In this document: positions 34,345 to 42,643 of the stretch, piece by piece | Layout: every line of letters starts with the position of its first letter | Position numbering within the stretch: position 1 is the first letter of the stretch | NCBI RefSeq assembly: GCF_013266755.1 | Contig: NZ_JABRWJ010000010.1 | Coordinates: 186,001-250,000 of the forward strand | Direction of reading: 5' to 3' | DNA from: Pseudaquabacterium terrae | Lineage (GTDB): Bacteria > Pseudomonadota > Gammaproteobacteria > Burkholderiales > Burkholderiaceae_C | Length of the DNA: 64,000 nt | Notes under the pieces: model-generated | Told to the model about the DNA's origin: nothing | Databases searched by the model: none | The model's input: the letters and a program-made list of their open reading frames with translations, nothing else | Program-made: the position numbers and the translations under genes

Positions 34345-35199
34345 ATGAAGTTGCTCGCCCGCCTGCTGATCGTCCTGCTGTTTGCCGCCCAGGGCGCCGC
34401 CGCCGCCGAGGTGGTCCGCTTCCCGCGGCCCGAGTTCGAAGGCGATCGTCGCTTCGATTACGCGCGGGAGTTGCTGAAGCTGGCGCTGTCCAAGGTCGGC
34501 CCGGACTACCGCGTCGAGCATGCCGAGTCGCCGATGAACCAGGAGCGCCAGATCCTGGAGCTCGAGGCCGGGCGAACGATCGACGTCGCGCCGATGCCGA
34601 GCTCGGCCGAGCGCGAGGCGCGTTTGCTGGCCGTGTACATCCCGATCAACCGAGGCGTGCTGGGCCTGCGGCTGGGGCTGGTGCGCAAGGGCGACGCGGC
34701 GCAGTTCGCCGGCGTGAACAGCCTGGACGACGTGAAGCGATTGCGCCTGGCCCAGGGGCAGTATTGGCCCGACACGGAGATCCTGCGCGCCAACGGCATT
34801 CCCGTGATCATCGGGCCGAGCTACGAGGGATTGTTCAAGATGCTGGTCGGCAACCGGTTCGACTACTTTCCCCGCAGCGTCCTGGAGATCTGGAACGAGC
34901 AGGCCAGCAACGCCGATGCACTGGAGGTCGAACCGCGCATCGCGCTGTACTACCCCTACTACACCGCGTACTTCATGCTCAACAAGGGCAACACGCGCCT
35001 GTCCGAGATCATCCGCCAGGGGCTGGAGAAGGCGATCGCCGACGGCTCCGCCGACCGGCTCTTCGACCAGCACTTCGGCGAGCGCCTGCGCCGCGCGCAG
35101 CTGGACAAGCGCGTCATCATCGAACTGAAGAACCCGCTCGTCACGCCCGGCACGCCGGTGAACCGGCCCGAGCTGTGGTACGACTACCGCCGGAAGTAG
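34345..35199 (+). CDS. Periplasmic SBP_bac_3-like binding protein
   Basis: A 284-residue exported protein with signal peptide 'MKLLARLLIVLLFAAQGAAA'. The mature part has the two-lobe pattern of extracellular solute-binding proteins of the transporter substrate family ('LRLAQGQYWPDTEILRANG', 'GNRFDYFPRSVLEIWNE', and a terminal block of 'QGLEKAIADGSADRLFDQHFG'). It has no ABC genes next to it and is convergent with a membrane hybrid kinase, so it may be a sensory receptor rather than a transport component. The ATG at 34345 follows a GAGGT element. Ligand unknown. Confidence 0.75.
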   Translation: MKLLARLLIVLLFAAQGAAAAEVVRFPRPEFEGDRRFDYARELLKLALSKVGPDYRVEHAESPMNQERQILELEAGRTIDVAPMPSSAEREARLLAVYIPINRGVLGLRLGLVRKGDAAQFAGVNSLDDVKRLRLAQGQYWPDTEILRANGIPVIIGPSYEGLFKMLVGNRFDYFPRSVLEIWNEQASNADALEVEPRIALYYPYYTAYFMLNKGNTRLSEIIRQGLEKAIADGSADRLFDQHFGERLRRAQLDKRVIIELKNPLVTPGTPVNRPELWYDYRRK

Positions 35200-35200
35200 C

Positions 35201-37513
35201 TCACGCCGGCGGCACCGCCGGGCCCACCCAGTGCGCCAGCGTGCCGTACAGCTCATCGACGTTGATGGGCTTGGCGATGTGGTCGTTCATGCCCGCGGCC
35301 AGCACCTTCGCGCGTTCGCCGACCAGCGCGTTGGCAGTCATCGCGATCACCGGCAGGTCCTGCCAGCGGGGATCCTGGCGCAACCGCCGCGTGGCCTCGT
35401 AGCCGTCGAGCACCGGCATCAGGCAGTCCATCAGCACGGCGTCGTAGCGGGCGCCTTCCAGCATCTGCAGCGCCTGCTCGCCGTCCTCGGCCACGTCCAC
35501 TTCGAGCTTGGCGCGTCGCAGCAGCGACAGGGCGATCTCGGCGTTGATCGGGTTGTCCTCGACCAGCAGGACTCGCCGGCCGATCAGCCGCGAGGGGTCC
35601 GCAGGCGCCGGCGCCCGCTGGGGCCTGGCCGGCGACCGCAGCGGCAGGCGCAGCTCGAAGCCGAAGCGGCTGCCCTGCCCAGGCAGACTCTCGACGTCGA
35701 TGTCGCCGCCCATCATGTGCACCAGGCGCTGGCTGATCGCCAGGCCCAGCCCGGTGCCGCCGTAGCGCCGGCTCGTGGACGCCTCGCCCTGGGTGAACGG
35801 CTGGAACAGGCGCTGCCGCTGGTCGATCGACATGCCGATGCCGCTGTCCTGCACCTCGAAGCGCAGGCGCACCGCGTCGGCTTGCGCTTCAACGACCCGC
35901 ACGCGCAGCGTGACGCCGCCGCGTTCGGTGAACTTGACCGCGTTCTGCCCCAGGTTCAGAAGCACCTGTCGCAGGCGCGAGGGGTCGCCCTCCAGCGCTT
36001 TCGGCAGCCCGGGCGGCAGCTCCACCTGCAGCGCCAGTCCCTTGTCCTTCGCGGCCAGGCCGACGATGTCGGACACGCCCTCCAGCACGTCGCGCGGGTC
36101 GAACACGATCGCCTCGAGGTCCAGCCGGTCCGCCTCGATCTTCGAGAAGTCGAGGATGTCGTTGATGATGCCCAGCAGCAGCGTGGCCGCGCGGTGGATC
36201 TTCTGCACCTGGTCGCGTTGGGGCGCCTTCAGTTCCTCCTGCAGCAGCAGATAGCCCATGCCGATGATGGCGTTCATCGGCGTGCGGATCTCGTGGCTCA
36301 TGTGCGCCAGGAAGGCGCTCTTCGCCTCGCTGGCGATCTCGGCCGCGCGGCGCGCCTCCCGGTCGGCTTCGGCCTGGCGGCGCTCGGTGATGTCGCGCGC
36401 GATGCCCACGGTGCCCGCCACGCGTCCGTCGGCATCGATCAGCGCGGTCTTGAGGGTCTCGATGAAACCGACGCTGCCATCGGCACGGGCATGCTGCTCC
36501 TCGATGCGGCGCGTGCCGCGCGCGGCCATCACCTCGGCGTCGTCGTTGCGGTAGCTGCGCGCCAGCCCGGGCGGGTGAACATCGAGGTCGGTCTTGCCGA
36601 ACATCTCGGCCGGGTCGGCGAAGCCCTTGGCGGCCGCGAAGGCCCGGTTCACGGCGGTGAACCGACCCTCGGTGTCCTTCATCCACGCCAGGTCCGGCAG
36701 GTTGTCGAGGATGGCGGCCATGCGGGCATCGGCGTTGCGCAACTCCAGCGCCTGCCTGGCCAGCCGCTCGCGCATCGCGTTCAGCGCATCGACCAGCTGG
36801 TCCAGCTCGTCGCCCTCGCTGCGCGCGCGCCGCAGCCGCAGCGGCACCGTGTCGCCTTCCAGGCTGACGCTGCGCGCCGAGGCGGCCATGTCGCGCAGGT
36901 GGCTCGTCGCCAGCTTGTGGACGATGAAGAGGATGAAGAACGCGACCAGAAAGGTCTTGGCGCCGTTGCTGAGCAGGATGACGAGGGCCTGCGCGGCCAG
37001 GTCCCGATAGATCTCGTCCAGCGTGGCCTCGATGCGCAGCACGCCGATCGGCTGGGGCTTGGCGCCGCAGCAGGCGAGCGGAATCTCCTTGACCACCCCG
37101 TTGGCCTGGCGCTGGCCGCGGAAGAGGGTGAACGGGCGGCCGGAGGCGCCCGTGTCGCGCACCTCGGCCCCGCTGATCGAGGGCAGGCGCACGATGCCGT
37201 CCAGTTGTTCCTCGATCTGCCGCGTGTCCACCGCCCACAGGCTCTCGGCCAGGCTGCGCGCGCTGGCCTGCTCGATCTCGGCGAAGCGCCCGTCCAGTCG
37301 CGCACGCTCGTTGCGGTAGCTCAGACTGAGCTGAAACACGGTGAGCAGCAGCGTCACCACGGTGCTGAACAACACCACGCGCAGCAGCAGCGCGACGGCG
37401 ATGCCGCCGCGTGGGGTGCGCGACACCGCCGCCCACCAGCCGGTGGAGGGCGGCCGCGGACGGTCGGCCGGTGCCGCGTCCATCGCCGCAGCCGTGTTCT
37501 TGGACGGCTTCAT
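35201..37513 (-). CDS. Membrane hybrid sensor histidine kinase (HAMP-PAS-HisKA-HATPase-REC)
   Basis: A 770-residue kinase. Membrane helices lie at about 38-62 and 173-199 around a roughly 110-residue periplasmic sensor; then HAMP (200-255), PAS (262-375), HisKA with His407 in 'HMSHEIRTPMNAIIGMG', HATPase_c with 'DSGIGM' near 556 and 'GGTGLGLAI' near 585, and a receiver with Asp696 in 'AVLMDCLMP'. The ATG at 37513 gives a normal short cytoplasmic lead; the longer frame upstream lacks support. No output regulator is adjacent. It converges with the binding-protein gene, with only one base between stops; a GC dyad at 35206-35221 inside its last codons could end transcription. Confidence 0.88.
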   Translation of the reverse strand: MKPSKNTAAAMDAAPADRPRPPSTGWWAAVSRTPRGGIAVALLLRVVLFSTVVTLLLTVFQLSLSYRNERARLDGRFAEIEQASARSLAESLWAVDTRQIEEQLDGIVRLPSISGAEVRDTGASGRPFTLFRGQRQANGVVKEIPLACCGAKPQPIGVLRIEATLDEIYRDLAAQALVILLSNGAKTFLVAFFILFIVHKLATSHLRDMAASARSVSLEGDTVPLRLRRARSEGDELDQLVDALNAMRERLARQALELRNADARMAAILDNLPDLAWMKDTEGRFTAVNRAFAAAKGFADPAEMFGKTDLDVHPPGLARSYRNDDAEVMAARGTRRIEEQHARADGSVGFIETLKTALIDADGRVAGTVGIARDITERRQAEADREARRAAEIASEAKSAFLAHMSHEIRTPMNAIIGMGYLLLQEELKAPQRDQVQKIHRAATLLLGIINDILDFSKIEADRLDLEAIVFDPRDVLEGVSDIVGLAAKDKGLALQVELPPGLPKALEGDPSRLRQVLLNLGQNAVKFTERGGVTLRVRVVEAQADAVRLRFEVQDSGIGMSIDQRQRLFQPFTQGEASTSRRYGGTGLGLAISQRLVHMMGGDIDVESLPGQGSRFGFELRLPLRSPARPQRAPAPADPSRLIGRRVLLVEDNPINAEIALSLLRRAKLEVDVAEDGEQALQMLEGARYDAVLMDCLMPVLDGYEATRRLRQDPRWQDLPVIAMTANALVGERAKVLAAGMNDHIAKPINVDELYGTLAHWVGPAVPPA
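35206..35221. terminator. Short GC hairpin at the binding-protein/kinase convergent junction
   Basis: CCGGCGG-CA-CCGCCGG forms a seven-base-pair stem with a two-base loop, starting seven bases after the binding-protein stop and lying in the last kinase codons. No U-run follows. It is the only visible candidate for separating the two convergent transcripts. Confidence 0.3.
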
Positions 37514-37594
37514 GCACCGGAATGTAGCTCGGAAGCGCTGCCGCCGACACGACGGCGCGAGCGGCGCATCAAATGCGCCGGCCGGTCCGCAGTC

Positions 37595-38184
37595 ATGCCT
37601 GGCGGTCCAGCCAGCACCGACCTGCACATCGTCACCGGCAACCAGCCCTACCTCAGCTACCCGCGGGTGATGGGGCACGAGTTGTCCGGCGTGGTCGAGC
37701 AGGCCGATGCCGGCAGCGGCCGGGTGGCCGGCGATGCGGTGTATGTCATGCCCTACCTGTCCTTCGCGCAGCGCGAGGTCGGCGTCAGCGCGACCGTGGG
37801 CTTAAGCGAGTGCGACGACGCCCAGCTGGCGCGCCTGACCGACGGCGAGTTCTTCGATGCGGTGTTCGACGCCACCGGCAATGCGCAGGCCATGGAGCGC
37901 GGGTTCCGCTTCGTCGCTCACGCCGGGTGTTATGTGCTGATCTCGATCGTGCAAGGCGACATCCGCTTCTCCGACCCCGAGTTCCACAAGCGCGAGGCCA
38001 CGCTGCTGTCCAGCCGCAACGCCACCGCGGAAGTTTCGAGGCCGTGGCCGCGGCGATGCGCGCCGGCCAGGTGCCCGACCGCGCGCTGCCCACGCACCGC
38101 CTGGCGCTGAACGAATTGCCCGCACAATTCGAGCGCCTGCTCGACCCGGCCGAGGGCGTGATCAAGGCCCTGGTGGAGTGCTGA
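37595..38184 (+). pseudogene. Zinc-type alcohol dehydrogenase remnant
   Basis: The translation starts inside the N-terminal domain: 'STDLHIVTGNQPYLSYPRVMGHELSGVVEQ' is the normal zinc-site region, but the preceding 35 residues with the catalytic Cys are missing. After 'DAVYVMPYLS' (about base 37767) the structural-zinc Cys cluster and the Rossmann start are absent, and the sequence resumes with 'VGVSATVGLSECDD' and 'FDAVFDATGNAQAMERGF'. Near 38030 the frame shifts and the true C-terminus ('PTHRLALNELPAQFERLLDP') appears in another register. Three separate lesions make this a dead gene. The closest living relatives act on sugar acids such as L-galactonate. Confidence 0.72.
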
Positions 38185-38203
38185 CGTGCTGGTGGAGGTT
38201 GCC

Positions 38204-39334
38204 ATGAGTCCCGAGCCCCCGATCCTCCAGTTCGGCACCGGCCGCTTCCTGCAGGCCCATGTCGACTTGTTCGTGTCGCAGGCCAGCGAGCGGGGCGAGG
38301 CGCTGGGGGGCATCACCGTCGTGCAGTCCAGCGGCCAGCCGGCCGCCGTGGCGCGCATGCAGGCGCTGGCGCGTGCCGAGGGCTACCCGGTGATCGTGCG
38401 CGGGCTCGCGGGCGGCGCGCCGCTGGAACGCCACGAGACCGGCCACGCCGTGCGCGAGGCGCTGGATGCGCGCGTGCACTGGCACGCAGTGCGTGAGCGG
38501 ATGCGCGGCCCGGTGCGGGTGCTCGTCTCCAACACGGCCGACCAGGGCTGGCAGCTCGAGGCCGCCGACGGCCCGCATCTGCTGCCGGATGCCGCGCCGG
38601 CGCCGGCTGCCTTTCCGGCCAAGCTGCTGGTGCTGCTGCACGACCGCTGGCACGCCCGGCCCGACGCCGAGCTGACGCTGCTGCCCTGCGAGCTGGTGTC
38701 GCGCAACGGCAATCAACTTCGCGCGATCGTCGTCACGCTGGCGCGCGAATGGGGCTGCGCGCCCGCCTTCATCGACTGGCTGCAGCGGCAGCCGGTGTGG
38801 GCCAACTCGCTGGTGGACCGCATCGTCTCGCAGGCGCTGGAGCCGGTGGGTGCGGTGGCCGAGCCCTACGCGCTGTGGGCCATCGAGCAGCAGCCGCGGC
38901 TGGTGCTGCCGTGCCGCCACCCCGCCATCGTGCTCACCGACGATCTGGACCGCTTCGAGCGGCGCAAGCTCTTCCTGCTGAACCTGGGCCACACCTTGCT
39001 GGCCGATGCGTGGATGAAGCAGGCCCACCCGGCCGACATGACGGTGCTGCAGGCGATGCAGACGCCGGCGCTGCGCGACGCGTTGGAGGCCGCCTGGCGC
39101 GAGGAGGTGCTGCCGGTGTTGGATGCGCTGGGCGACGGGCCCGGCGCGCGCGCCTACCTCGTCGAACTGCGCGACCGCCTGCTGAATCCTTTCCTCGCCC
39201 ACCGCCTGGCCGACATCGCGCAGAACCACGCGCAGAAGAAGGCGCGCCGCATCGAGCCCTGCATCGCGCTGGCGCGCACGCGGGTGCCCGCGCTGGCCCA
39301 GCCCCGGCTGCGCGCGGCGATGGCCGCCACTTGA
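38204..39334 (+). CDS. Mannitol-dehydrogenase-family sugar-acid oxidoreductase (tagaturonate/mannonate type)
   Basis: A 376-residue NAD-dependent enzyme beginning 'MSPEPPILQFGTGRFLQAHVDLFVSQA', a cofactor-binding start typical of the short (about 380 residue) mannitol dehydrogenase family proteins that act on keto-acids such as tagaturonate or fructuronate. 'LPCELVSRNGNQLRAIV' near 157-173 carries the Asn-Gly motif and 'RRKLFLLNLGHTLLA' near 250-264 the catalytic Lys/His region. The ATG at 38204 has a TGGAGG ribosome site. It is the only intact gene in the degraded 37.6-40.2 kb stretch, so it may be an orphan of a lost uronate or rhamnose pathway. Confidence 0.78.
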   Translation: MSPEPPILQFGTGRFLQAHVDLFVSQASERGEALGGITVVQSSGQPAAVARMQALARAEGYPVIVRGLAGGAPLERHETGHAVREALDARVHWHAVRERMRGPVRVLVSNTADQGWQLEAADGPHLLPDAAPAPAAFPAKLLVLLHDRWHARPDAELTLLPCELVSRNGNQLRAIVVTLAREWGCAPAFIDWLQRQPVWANSLVDRIVSQALEPVGAVAEPYALWAIEQQPRLVLPCRHPAIVLTDDLDRFERRKLFLLNLGHTLLADAWMKQAHPADMTVLQAMQTPALRDALEAAWREEVLPVLDALGDGPGARAYLVELRDRLLNPFLAHRLADIAQNHAQKKARRIEPCIALARTRVPALAQPRLRAAMAAT

Positions 39335-39352
39335 ATACGGGAGTCCCCCACG

Positions 39353-39464
39353 ATGCAACGCATGGGCATGGTCATCGGCATCGAGCCGGACCGCATCGCC
39401 GAGTACAAGCGGCTGCATGCCGACGTCTGGCCAGCGGTGATGGCGCGACTGGCCGCGTCCCCGC
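39353..39464 (+). pseudogene. rhaM: Truncated L-rhamnose mutarotase (N-terminal part)
   Basis: The first 37 codons read 'MQRMGMVIGIEPDRIAEYKRLHADVWPAVMARLAA', the normal start of RhaM/RhaU with the conserved Tyr and His. The remaining two thirds of a 105-residue mutarotase are missing. At about 39464 the DNA joins directly to an unrelated GntR C-terminus in another frame. The fragment starts 18 bases after the mannitol dehydrogenase family gene, suggesting a former sugar operon. Confidence 0.7.
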
Positions 39465-39719
39465 GAGTTCCACCTGACGCTGGCCGAGGTCACCGGCAAC
39501 GCGGTGCTGGTGCGGCTCGTCGCCGAGTTGTTCGACGAGCGGCACAGCCCGATCTCGGCCAAGATCAGCTCGCGCTTCGAAAGCACGCGGACCTGGAAGG
39601 CCGCGCTCGCCGAACACGAGGCGGTGCTGGCGGCCATCGAGGCCCGCGACCCGATCGCCGCGCAGGCGGCGATGCGCGCGCATCTGCGCGCTTCCACGCT
39701 GCGCTGGGTGGGCGCGTGA
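39465..39719 (+). pseudogene. C-terminal FCD-domain fragment of a FadR/GntR-family regulator
   Basis: The translation from 39465 begins in mid-domain with 'EFHLTLAEVTGNAVLVRLVAEL' and continues to 'AAIEARDPIAAQAAMRAHL' and a natural stop, the last 84 residues of an FCD ligand-binding domain. The helix-turn-helix and first half of the FCD are absent, and it is fused out of frame to the rhaM stump. Such regulators often control sugar-acid genes such as uronate or galactonate catabolism. Confidence 0.72.
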
Positions 39720-39876
39720 GGCTCGGGCGGCGGGCCGCCAGCGCGGGCTGGCAATCGCGGTTCGGCAGCAGCTCGCACGCGGGCCACGAAGTCGCCGTGC
39801 GTGGGCATTTCATCCACCGTGCCGGCGATGGCCGCGTGAGGAACGATCAGGCGGCCGACCGCATCCATGAGAGTGC

Positions 39877-39944
39877 GACTTGCTGGTTGATCCAGCGCCA
39901 TCCGATTGATGCCCTTGAGCAACTGCTGGTGTCCCGCCGCTTCC
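39877..39944 (-). pseudogene. Inverted N-terminal piece of a second ROK regulator
   Basis: Read on the minus strand, the bases encode 'AAGHQQLLKGINRMAL', nearly the same as the start of the ROK gene at 14.0 kb. An 18-base stretch (CACCAGCAGTTGCTCAAG) is identical and the surrounding roughly 45 bases differ at about seven positions. Similarity ends abruptly on both sides. It abuts a ROK middle segment on the opposite strand, so this locus was broken by an inversion. Confidence 0.6.
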
Positions 39945-40193
39945 GATCCCCTGGCCGAAGTGCAGCGGCGCCTGGGCGCCGATGACGCCGAGACGCAGCG
40001 CGCGGCGAAGAAGGCGGGCACCTACCTGGGCGTGCTGCTGCAGAACCTGGCCGCGGCCTATGACCCGGGCTGCATCGTGCTGGGCGGCGCGGCAATCGAG
40101 CTGGGCGAGGCCTTCGTGCAGCCGGCGTTGCGCACGCTGAACGACTACGCCGCGTCGGACGGCCTCACGCCGCCGCCGGTGCGCATCTCGCGA
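39945..40193 (+). pseudogene. Middle/C-terminal piece of a ROK regulator
   Basis: The plus strand encodes 'AKKAGTYLGVLLQNLAAAYDP' and 'CIVLGGAAIELGEAFVQPAL', the second ROK lobe, ending near 'PPPVRISR'. This is the part missing from the ROK gene at 14.0 kb, whose surviving tail starts at a similar 'PVRTSR' point. There is no start and no proper end; the reading continues only into the antisense of the neighbouring reductase gene. The fragment is not expected to be expressed as a functional protein. Confidence 0.68.
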
Positions 40194-40219
40194 GCGACGC
40201 CAGCGCGCAACCCAAAGTG

Positions 40220-41242
40220 TCAGATGTCGAGCACGAGCTGCGCGGACTTCGCGCGCGAAACGCAGATCATGATCTTGTCCCCGGCCTTGCGCTCCTTGTC
40301 GCTGAGGAACGCGTCACGATGGTCGGGCGTGCCGGCAATGACGCCGGTCAGGCAGGTGCCGCAGACGCCCTCGCGGCACGAGGTGACGACGTCGATGCCG
40401 TGCGCGCACAGCGCGTCGGCGATGCTGTCGTCGGCGGCCACCGCAATCGTGCGCTTCGAGCGCTCCAGCTTGACCTCGAACGCGCGGTTCGGCGCCGCCT
40501 CGGCGGCCGGGTCAGCGCCGAAGTATTCGACGTGAATCGCCTCGGACGGCCAGATGCCGGCGATGACGTCGTCGATGACCGCCGTAAAGCGGCGCGGGCC
40601 GCACATGTAGAGGTGGTGGCCCGGAGGGTGTTGCCACAGCAGCCGCCGCAGCAGCTCGCGCAGCCGCCCGCCGACGGCGTGGTGGAAGCTCACGCCGCCG
40701 GCGTACGGCGGCGCAGAAAGCACTTGGTGGAACGCGGTCTCGGCGATCGAGCGCGTGAAGTAATGCAGCTCGTACGAGGCGCCGCGAGCCTGCAGCTCCT
40801 GCACCATCGCGAACAGCGGCGTGATCCCGATTCCGGCGGCGATCAGCACGTGGTGGCGCGCGCCGTCGACGAGCGCGAAGTGGTTGCGCGGGCCGCCGAT
40901 GACGAGCGTGTCGCCGACCCTCACGCGCTGGTGCATCGCGCGCGAGCCGCCGCGCGAGTCGGGCTCGTTCTTGACCGCAATGTGGTACGCGTCGCGTGCG
41001 CCGGGCGCGCCGCACAGCGAGTAGGGGCGCACGGTCTCGTCGTCGAGCCGCATGTCGATGTGCGCGCCGGCGCTCCAGGCGGGCAGCGCAGAGCCGTCGG
41101 CGCTCACGAGCTCGAACGACTTGATGTCGACAGTCTCGTCGACGATGCGCCGCACGCGCACCTTCAGCGCCGGGGCGAGCGTATGCACCGGGCGGCGGCT
41201 GCGCAGCCAACTGCGGATGCCGTTCCAGGCGAGCACGATCAC
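40220..41242 (-). CDS. PDR/VanB-type ferredoxin reductase (FMN + [2Fe-2S])
   Basis: A 340-residue phthalate-dioxygenase-reductase family protein. 'RPYSLCG' at 72-78 binds the flavin, 'LIAAGIGITPLFAMV' at 133-147 the NAD(P)H, 'MCGPRRF' at 213-219 the C-terminal reductase block, and the plant-type [2Fe-2S] domain has Cys289, Cys294, Cys297 and Cys327 ('CREGVCGTC'). A hydrophobic start of about 15 residues is unusual for the family and could be a membrane contact. No Rieske oxygenase is adjacent; the gene follows the DUF4198 gene with overlapping stop and start, so the electron acceptor is unknown and may be linked to that protein. Confidence 0.85.
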   Translation of the reverse strand: MIVLAWNGIRSWLRSRRPVHTLAPALKVRVRRIVDETVDIKSFELVSADGSALPAWSAGAHIDMRLDDETVRPYSLCGAPGARDAYHIAVKNEPDSRGGSRAMHQRVRVGDTLVIGGPRNHFALVDGARHHVLIAAGIGITPLFAMVQELQARGASYELHYFTRSIAETAFHQVLSAPPYAGGVSFHHAVGGRLRELLRRLLWQHPPGHHLYMCGPRRFTAVIDDVIAGIWPSEAIHVEYFGADPAAEAAPNRAFEVKLERSKRTIAVAADDSIADALCAHGIDVVTSCREGVCGTCLTGVIAGTPDHRDAFLSDKERKAGDKIMICVSRAKSAQLVLDI

Positions 41243-41979
41243 TCGGGCAGGTGCGGCAGCACGAACGACAGCGTCGCGAGGTGTTCGTCGCGATTCGTCT
41301 TCGCAGGATTCGCGGGCGGCGTGGCGAACGTTGCAACGACGACGTTGAGGCCCTGGTTGCGCACCTTGATCGTGGCGGTGCCGTCGGCGCCGGTCTTCAC
41401 CGGTTCGGAGTCGGGGTCGGTGACGTAGTCGGGCTGCACGCTGGCGCCCTGCACGGGCTTGCCTTCATACAGCACCCGGACCGTGAGTGCCTGGCCCATC
41501 TGCTCAGGCAGTTGCTTCACGAGCGGCACGATCTGCAGCTTGTGGGCGTGCAGCACGGGCGGCGCCACATTCAGCCGGCGCAGGTGGACCGTGTACTTGA
41601 CGGTGTGCTCGCTGATCGTCGCATCGGGCACCTCGTCCTTGCCCTTGTTGTGCCACTTGCCGTCGGGCGTCTTGCACCACAGGCCGTTGTCGAGGATGGC
41701 GGCGACGATTGCCGGCTGGTTGTCGGTGTTCAGCACGAGCAGCGGCCCGTTGGGAGCGAGCTGCGTCGGCACCTCCTTGCCGTTCTCGTCGTAAGCCGCG
41801 ACGGTCTTCACCTTGGGCAGGCGCTTCACTGCGTCGAGGTCCTCCGCGCCGACACCGTAGATCAGTGCGAGCTGGTTCGAGCGCTGTGCGAACCAGATGC
41901 CATGGGCCTGTGCCACGGTCGCGGCGCCCAGGCCCGCAATCACGCTCGCCACGAGGGCAAGCTTGCCGAGAGTCTTCAT
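41239..41979 (-). CDS. DUF4198-family periplasmic protein
   Basis: A 246-residue exported protein: signal peptide 'MKTLGKLALVASVIAGLGAATVAQA' then 'HGIWFAQRSNQLALIYG'. An N-terminal His after cleavage and the C-terminal carboxypeptidase-like repeat ('GKPVQGASVQPDYV', 'VKTGADGTATIKVRNQG') are standard for DUF4198, some members of which are periplasmic nickel/cobalt proteins (NikK-like). The ATG at 41979 follows TAGGAG. Its stop overlaps the start of the reductase gene, so the two are co-translated. A metal-handling role is inferred from the family. Confidence 0.8.
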   Translation of the reverse strand: MKTLGKLALVASVIAGLGAATVAQAHGIWFAQRSNQLALIYGVGAEDLDAVKRLPKVKTVAAYDENGKEVPTQLAPNGPLLVLNTDNQPAIVAAILDNGLWCKTPDGKWHNKGKDEVPDATISEHTVKYTVHLRRLNVAPPVLHAHKLQIVPLVKQLPEQMGQALTVRVLYEGKPVQGASVQPDYVTDPDSEPVKTGADGTATIKVRNQGLNVVVATFATPPANPAKTNRDEHLATLSFVLPHLPE

Positions 41980-42274
41980 TGCTTCTCCTATCGTCTGGTG
42001 GTTGGAACAAGAAAAACGATCAATCCGGCGCAATTGCAGAGGAAGGATCTTGTGCGTCTTCGCGAGGCGACTCTAGATGCCGTGTCGCGGAGCTTCTTGG
42101 ATGGAATTGCTGGGCTTTGCGCGCTACTCGCATTCGAGATTTCGTGCCGATCCACGCCATCACAACGCAATGCTGTGCGTTTGCCGGGACGGCAATCGAT
42201 TTGAAGTTGCTGCTCTCGACTCCTACTCTTGTCCCGTCAGGAAACTGAAAGCAACGCCGCTAAAGGAATCGAAA

Positions 42275-42643
42275 GTGACCAACCATCCGTGCATCGCCTG
42301 GGCCATCACGTACATCGACGAGCATCTCGACGAACGCCTGTCGCTCAATGAGCTGGCCGCCAAGGCCGGACTCAGCGTCTGGCGCTTCTGCGCGGTGTTC
42401 CGGCAACATGCGGGCGACTCGCCGCGCCGCTACATCTGGGGGCTGCGTCTGCAGAAGGTGAAGTCGCTGCTCGCCAGCGGCGAGTCGCCGGCGTCTGCAG
42501 CGCTGCTGGCCGGCTTCTACGACCAGAGTCATCTGTGCAGGTATTTCAAGAACACCTGCGGCATGACGCCGGGCCAGTACATCAGCCGCCAGCGCAGTGC
42601 ACAGGCCGCCGCGGACTGCAGCCGTGAACGGGAGGTCGCATGA
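42275..42643 (+). CDS. Small AraC-family transcriptional regulator
   Basis: A 122-residue protein containing the double helix-turn-helix of the AraC family: 'LSLNELAAKAGLSVWRFCAVFRQHAGDSPRRYIWGLRLQ' near 20-60 and 'ASAALLAGFYDQSHLCRYFKNTCGMTPGQY' near 73-103. No ligand-binding domain precedes it when translated from GTG at 42275, which has an AAAGGA site; a longer in-frame start at 42077 would add 66 residues without family similarity. It is divergent from the DUF4198-reductase pair and its stop overlaps the PepSY gene, so it may control both sides. Confidence 0.75.
   Translation: MTNHPCIAWAITYIDEHLDERLSLNELAAKAGLSVWRFCAVFRQHAGDSPRRYIWGLRLQKVKSLLASGESPASAALLAGFYDQSHLCRYFKNTCGMTPGQYISRQRSAQAAADCSREREVA

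Noticed and set aside
35231-37590. Plus-strand open frame antisense to the hybrid kinase
   Set aside because: Mirror of a complete kinase with all catalytic motifs on the minus strand; only the part after 37595 is meaningful, as an alcohol dehydrogenase remnant.
39720-39876. Possible coding segment 'RLIVPHAAIAGTVDEMPTHGDFVARVRAA' on the minus strand next to the ROK piece
   Set aside because: It looks protein-like but could not be assigned to any family and has no start or stop context; left unannotated.
42034-42274. N-terminal extension of the AraC-type protein
   Set aside because: The upstream in-frame codons show no similarity to AraC ligand domains, composition is lower in GC like a promoter, and a better ribosome site precedes the GTG at 42275.
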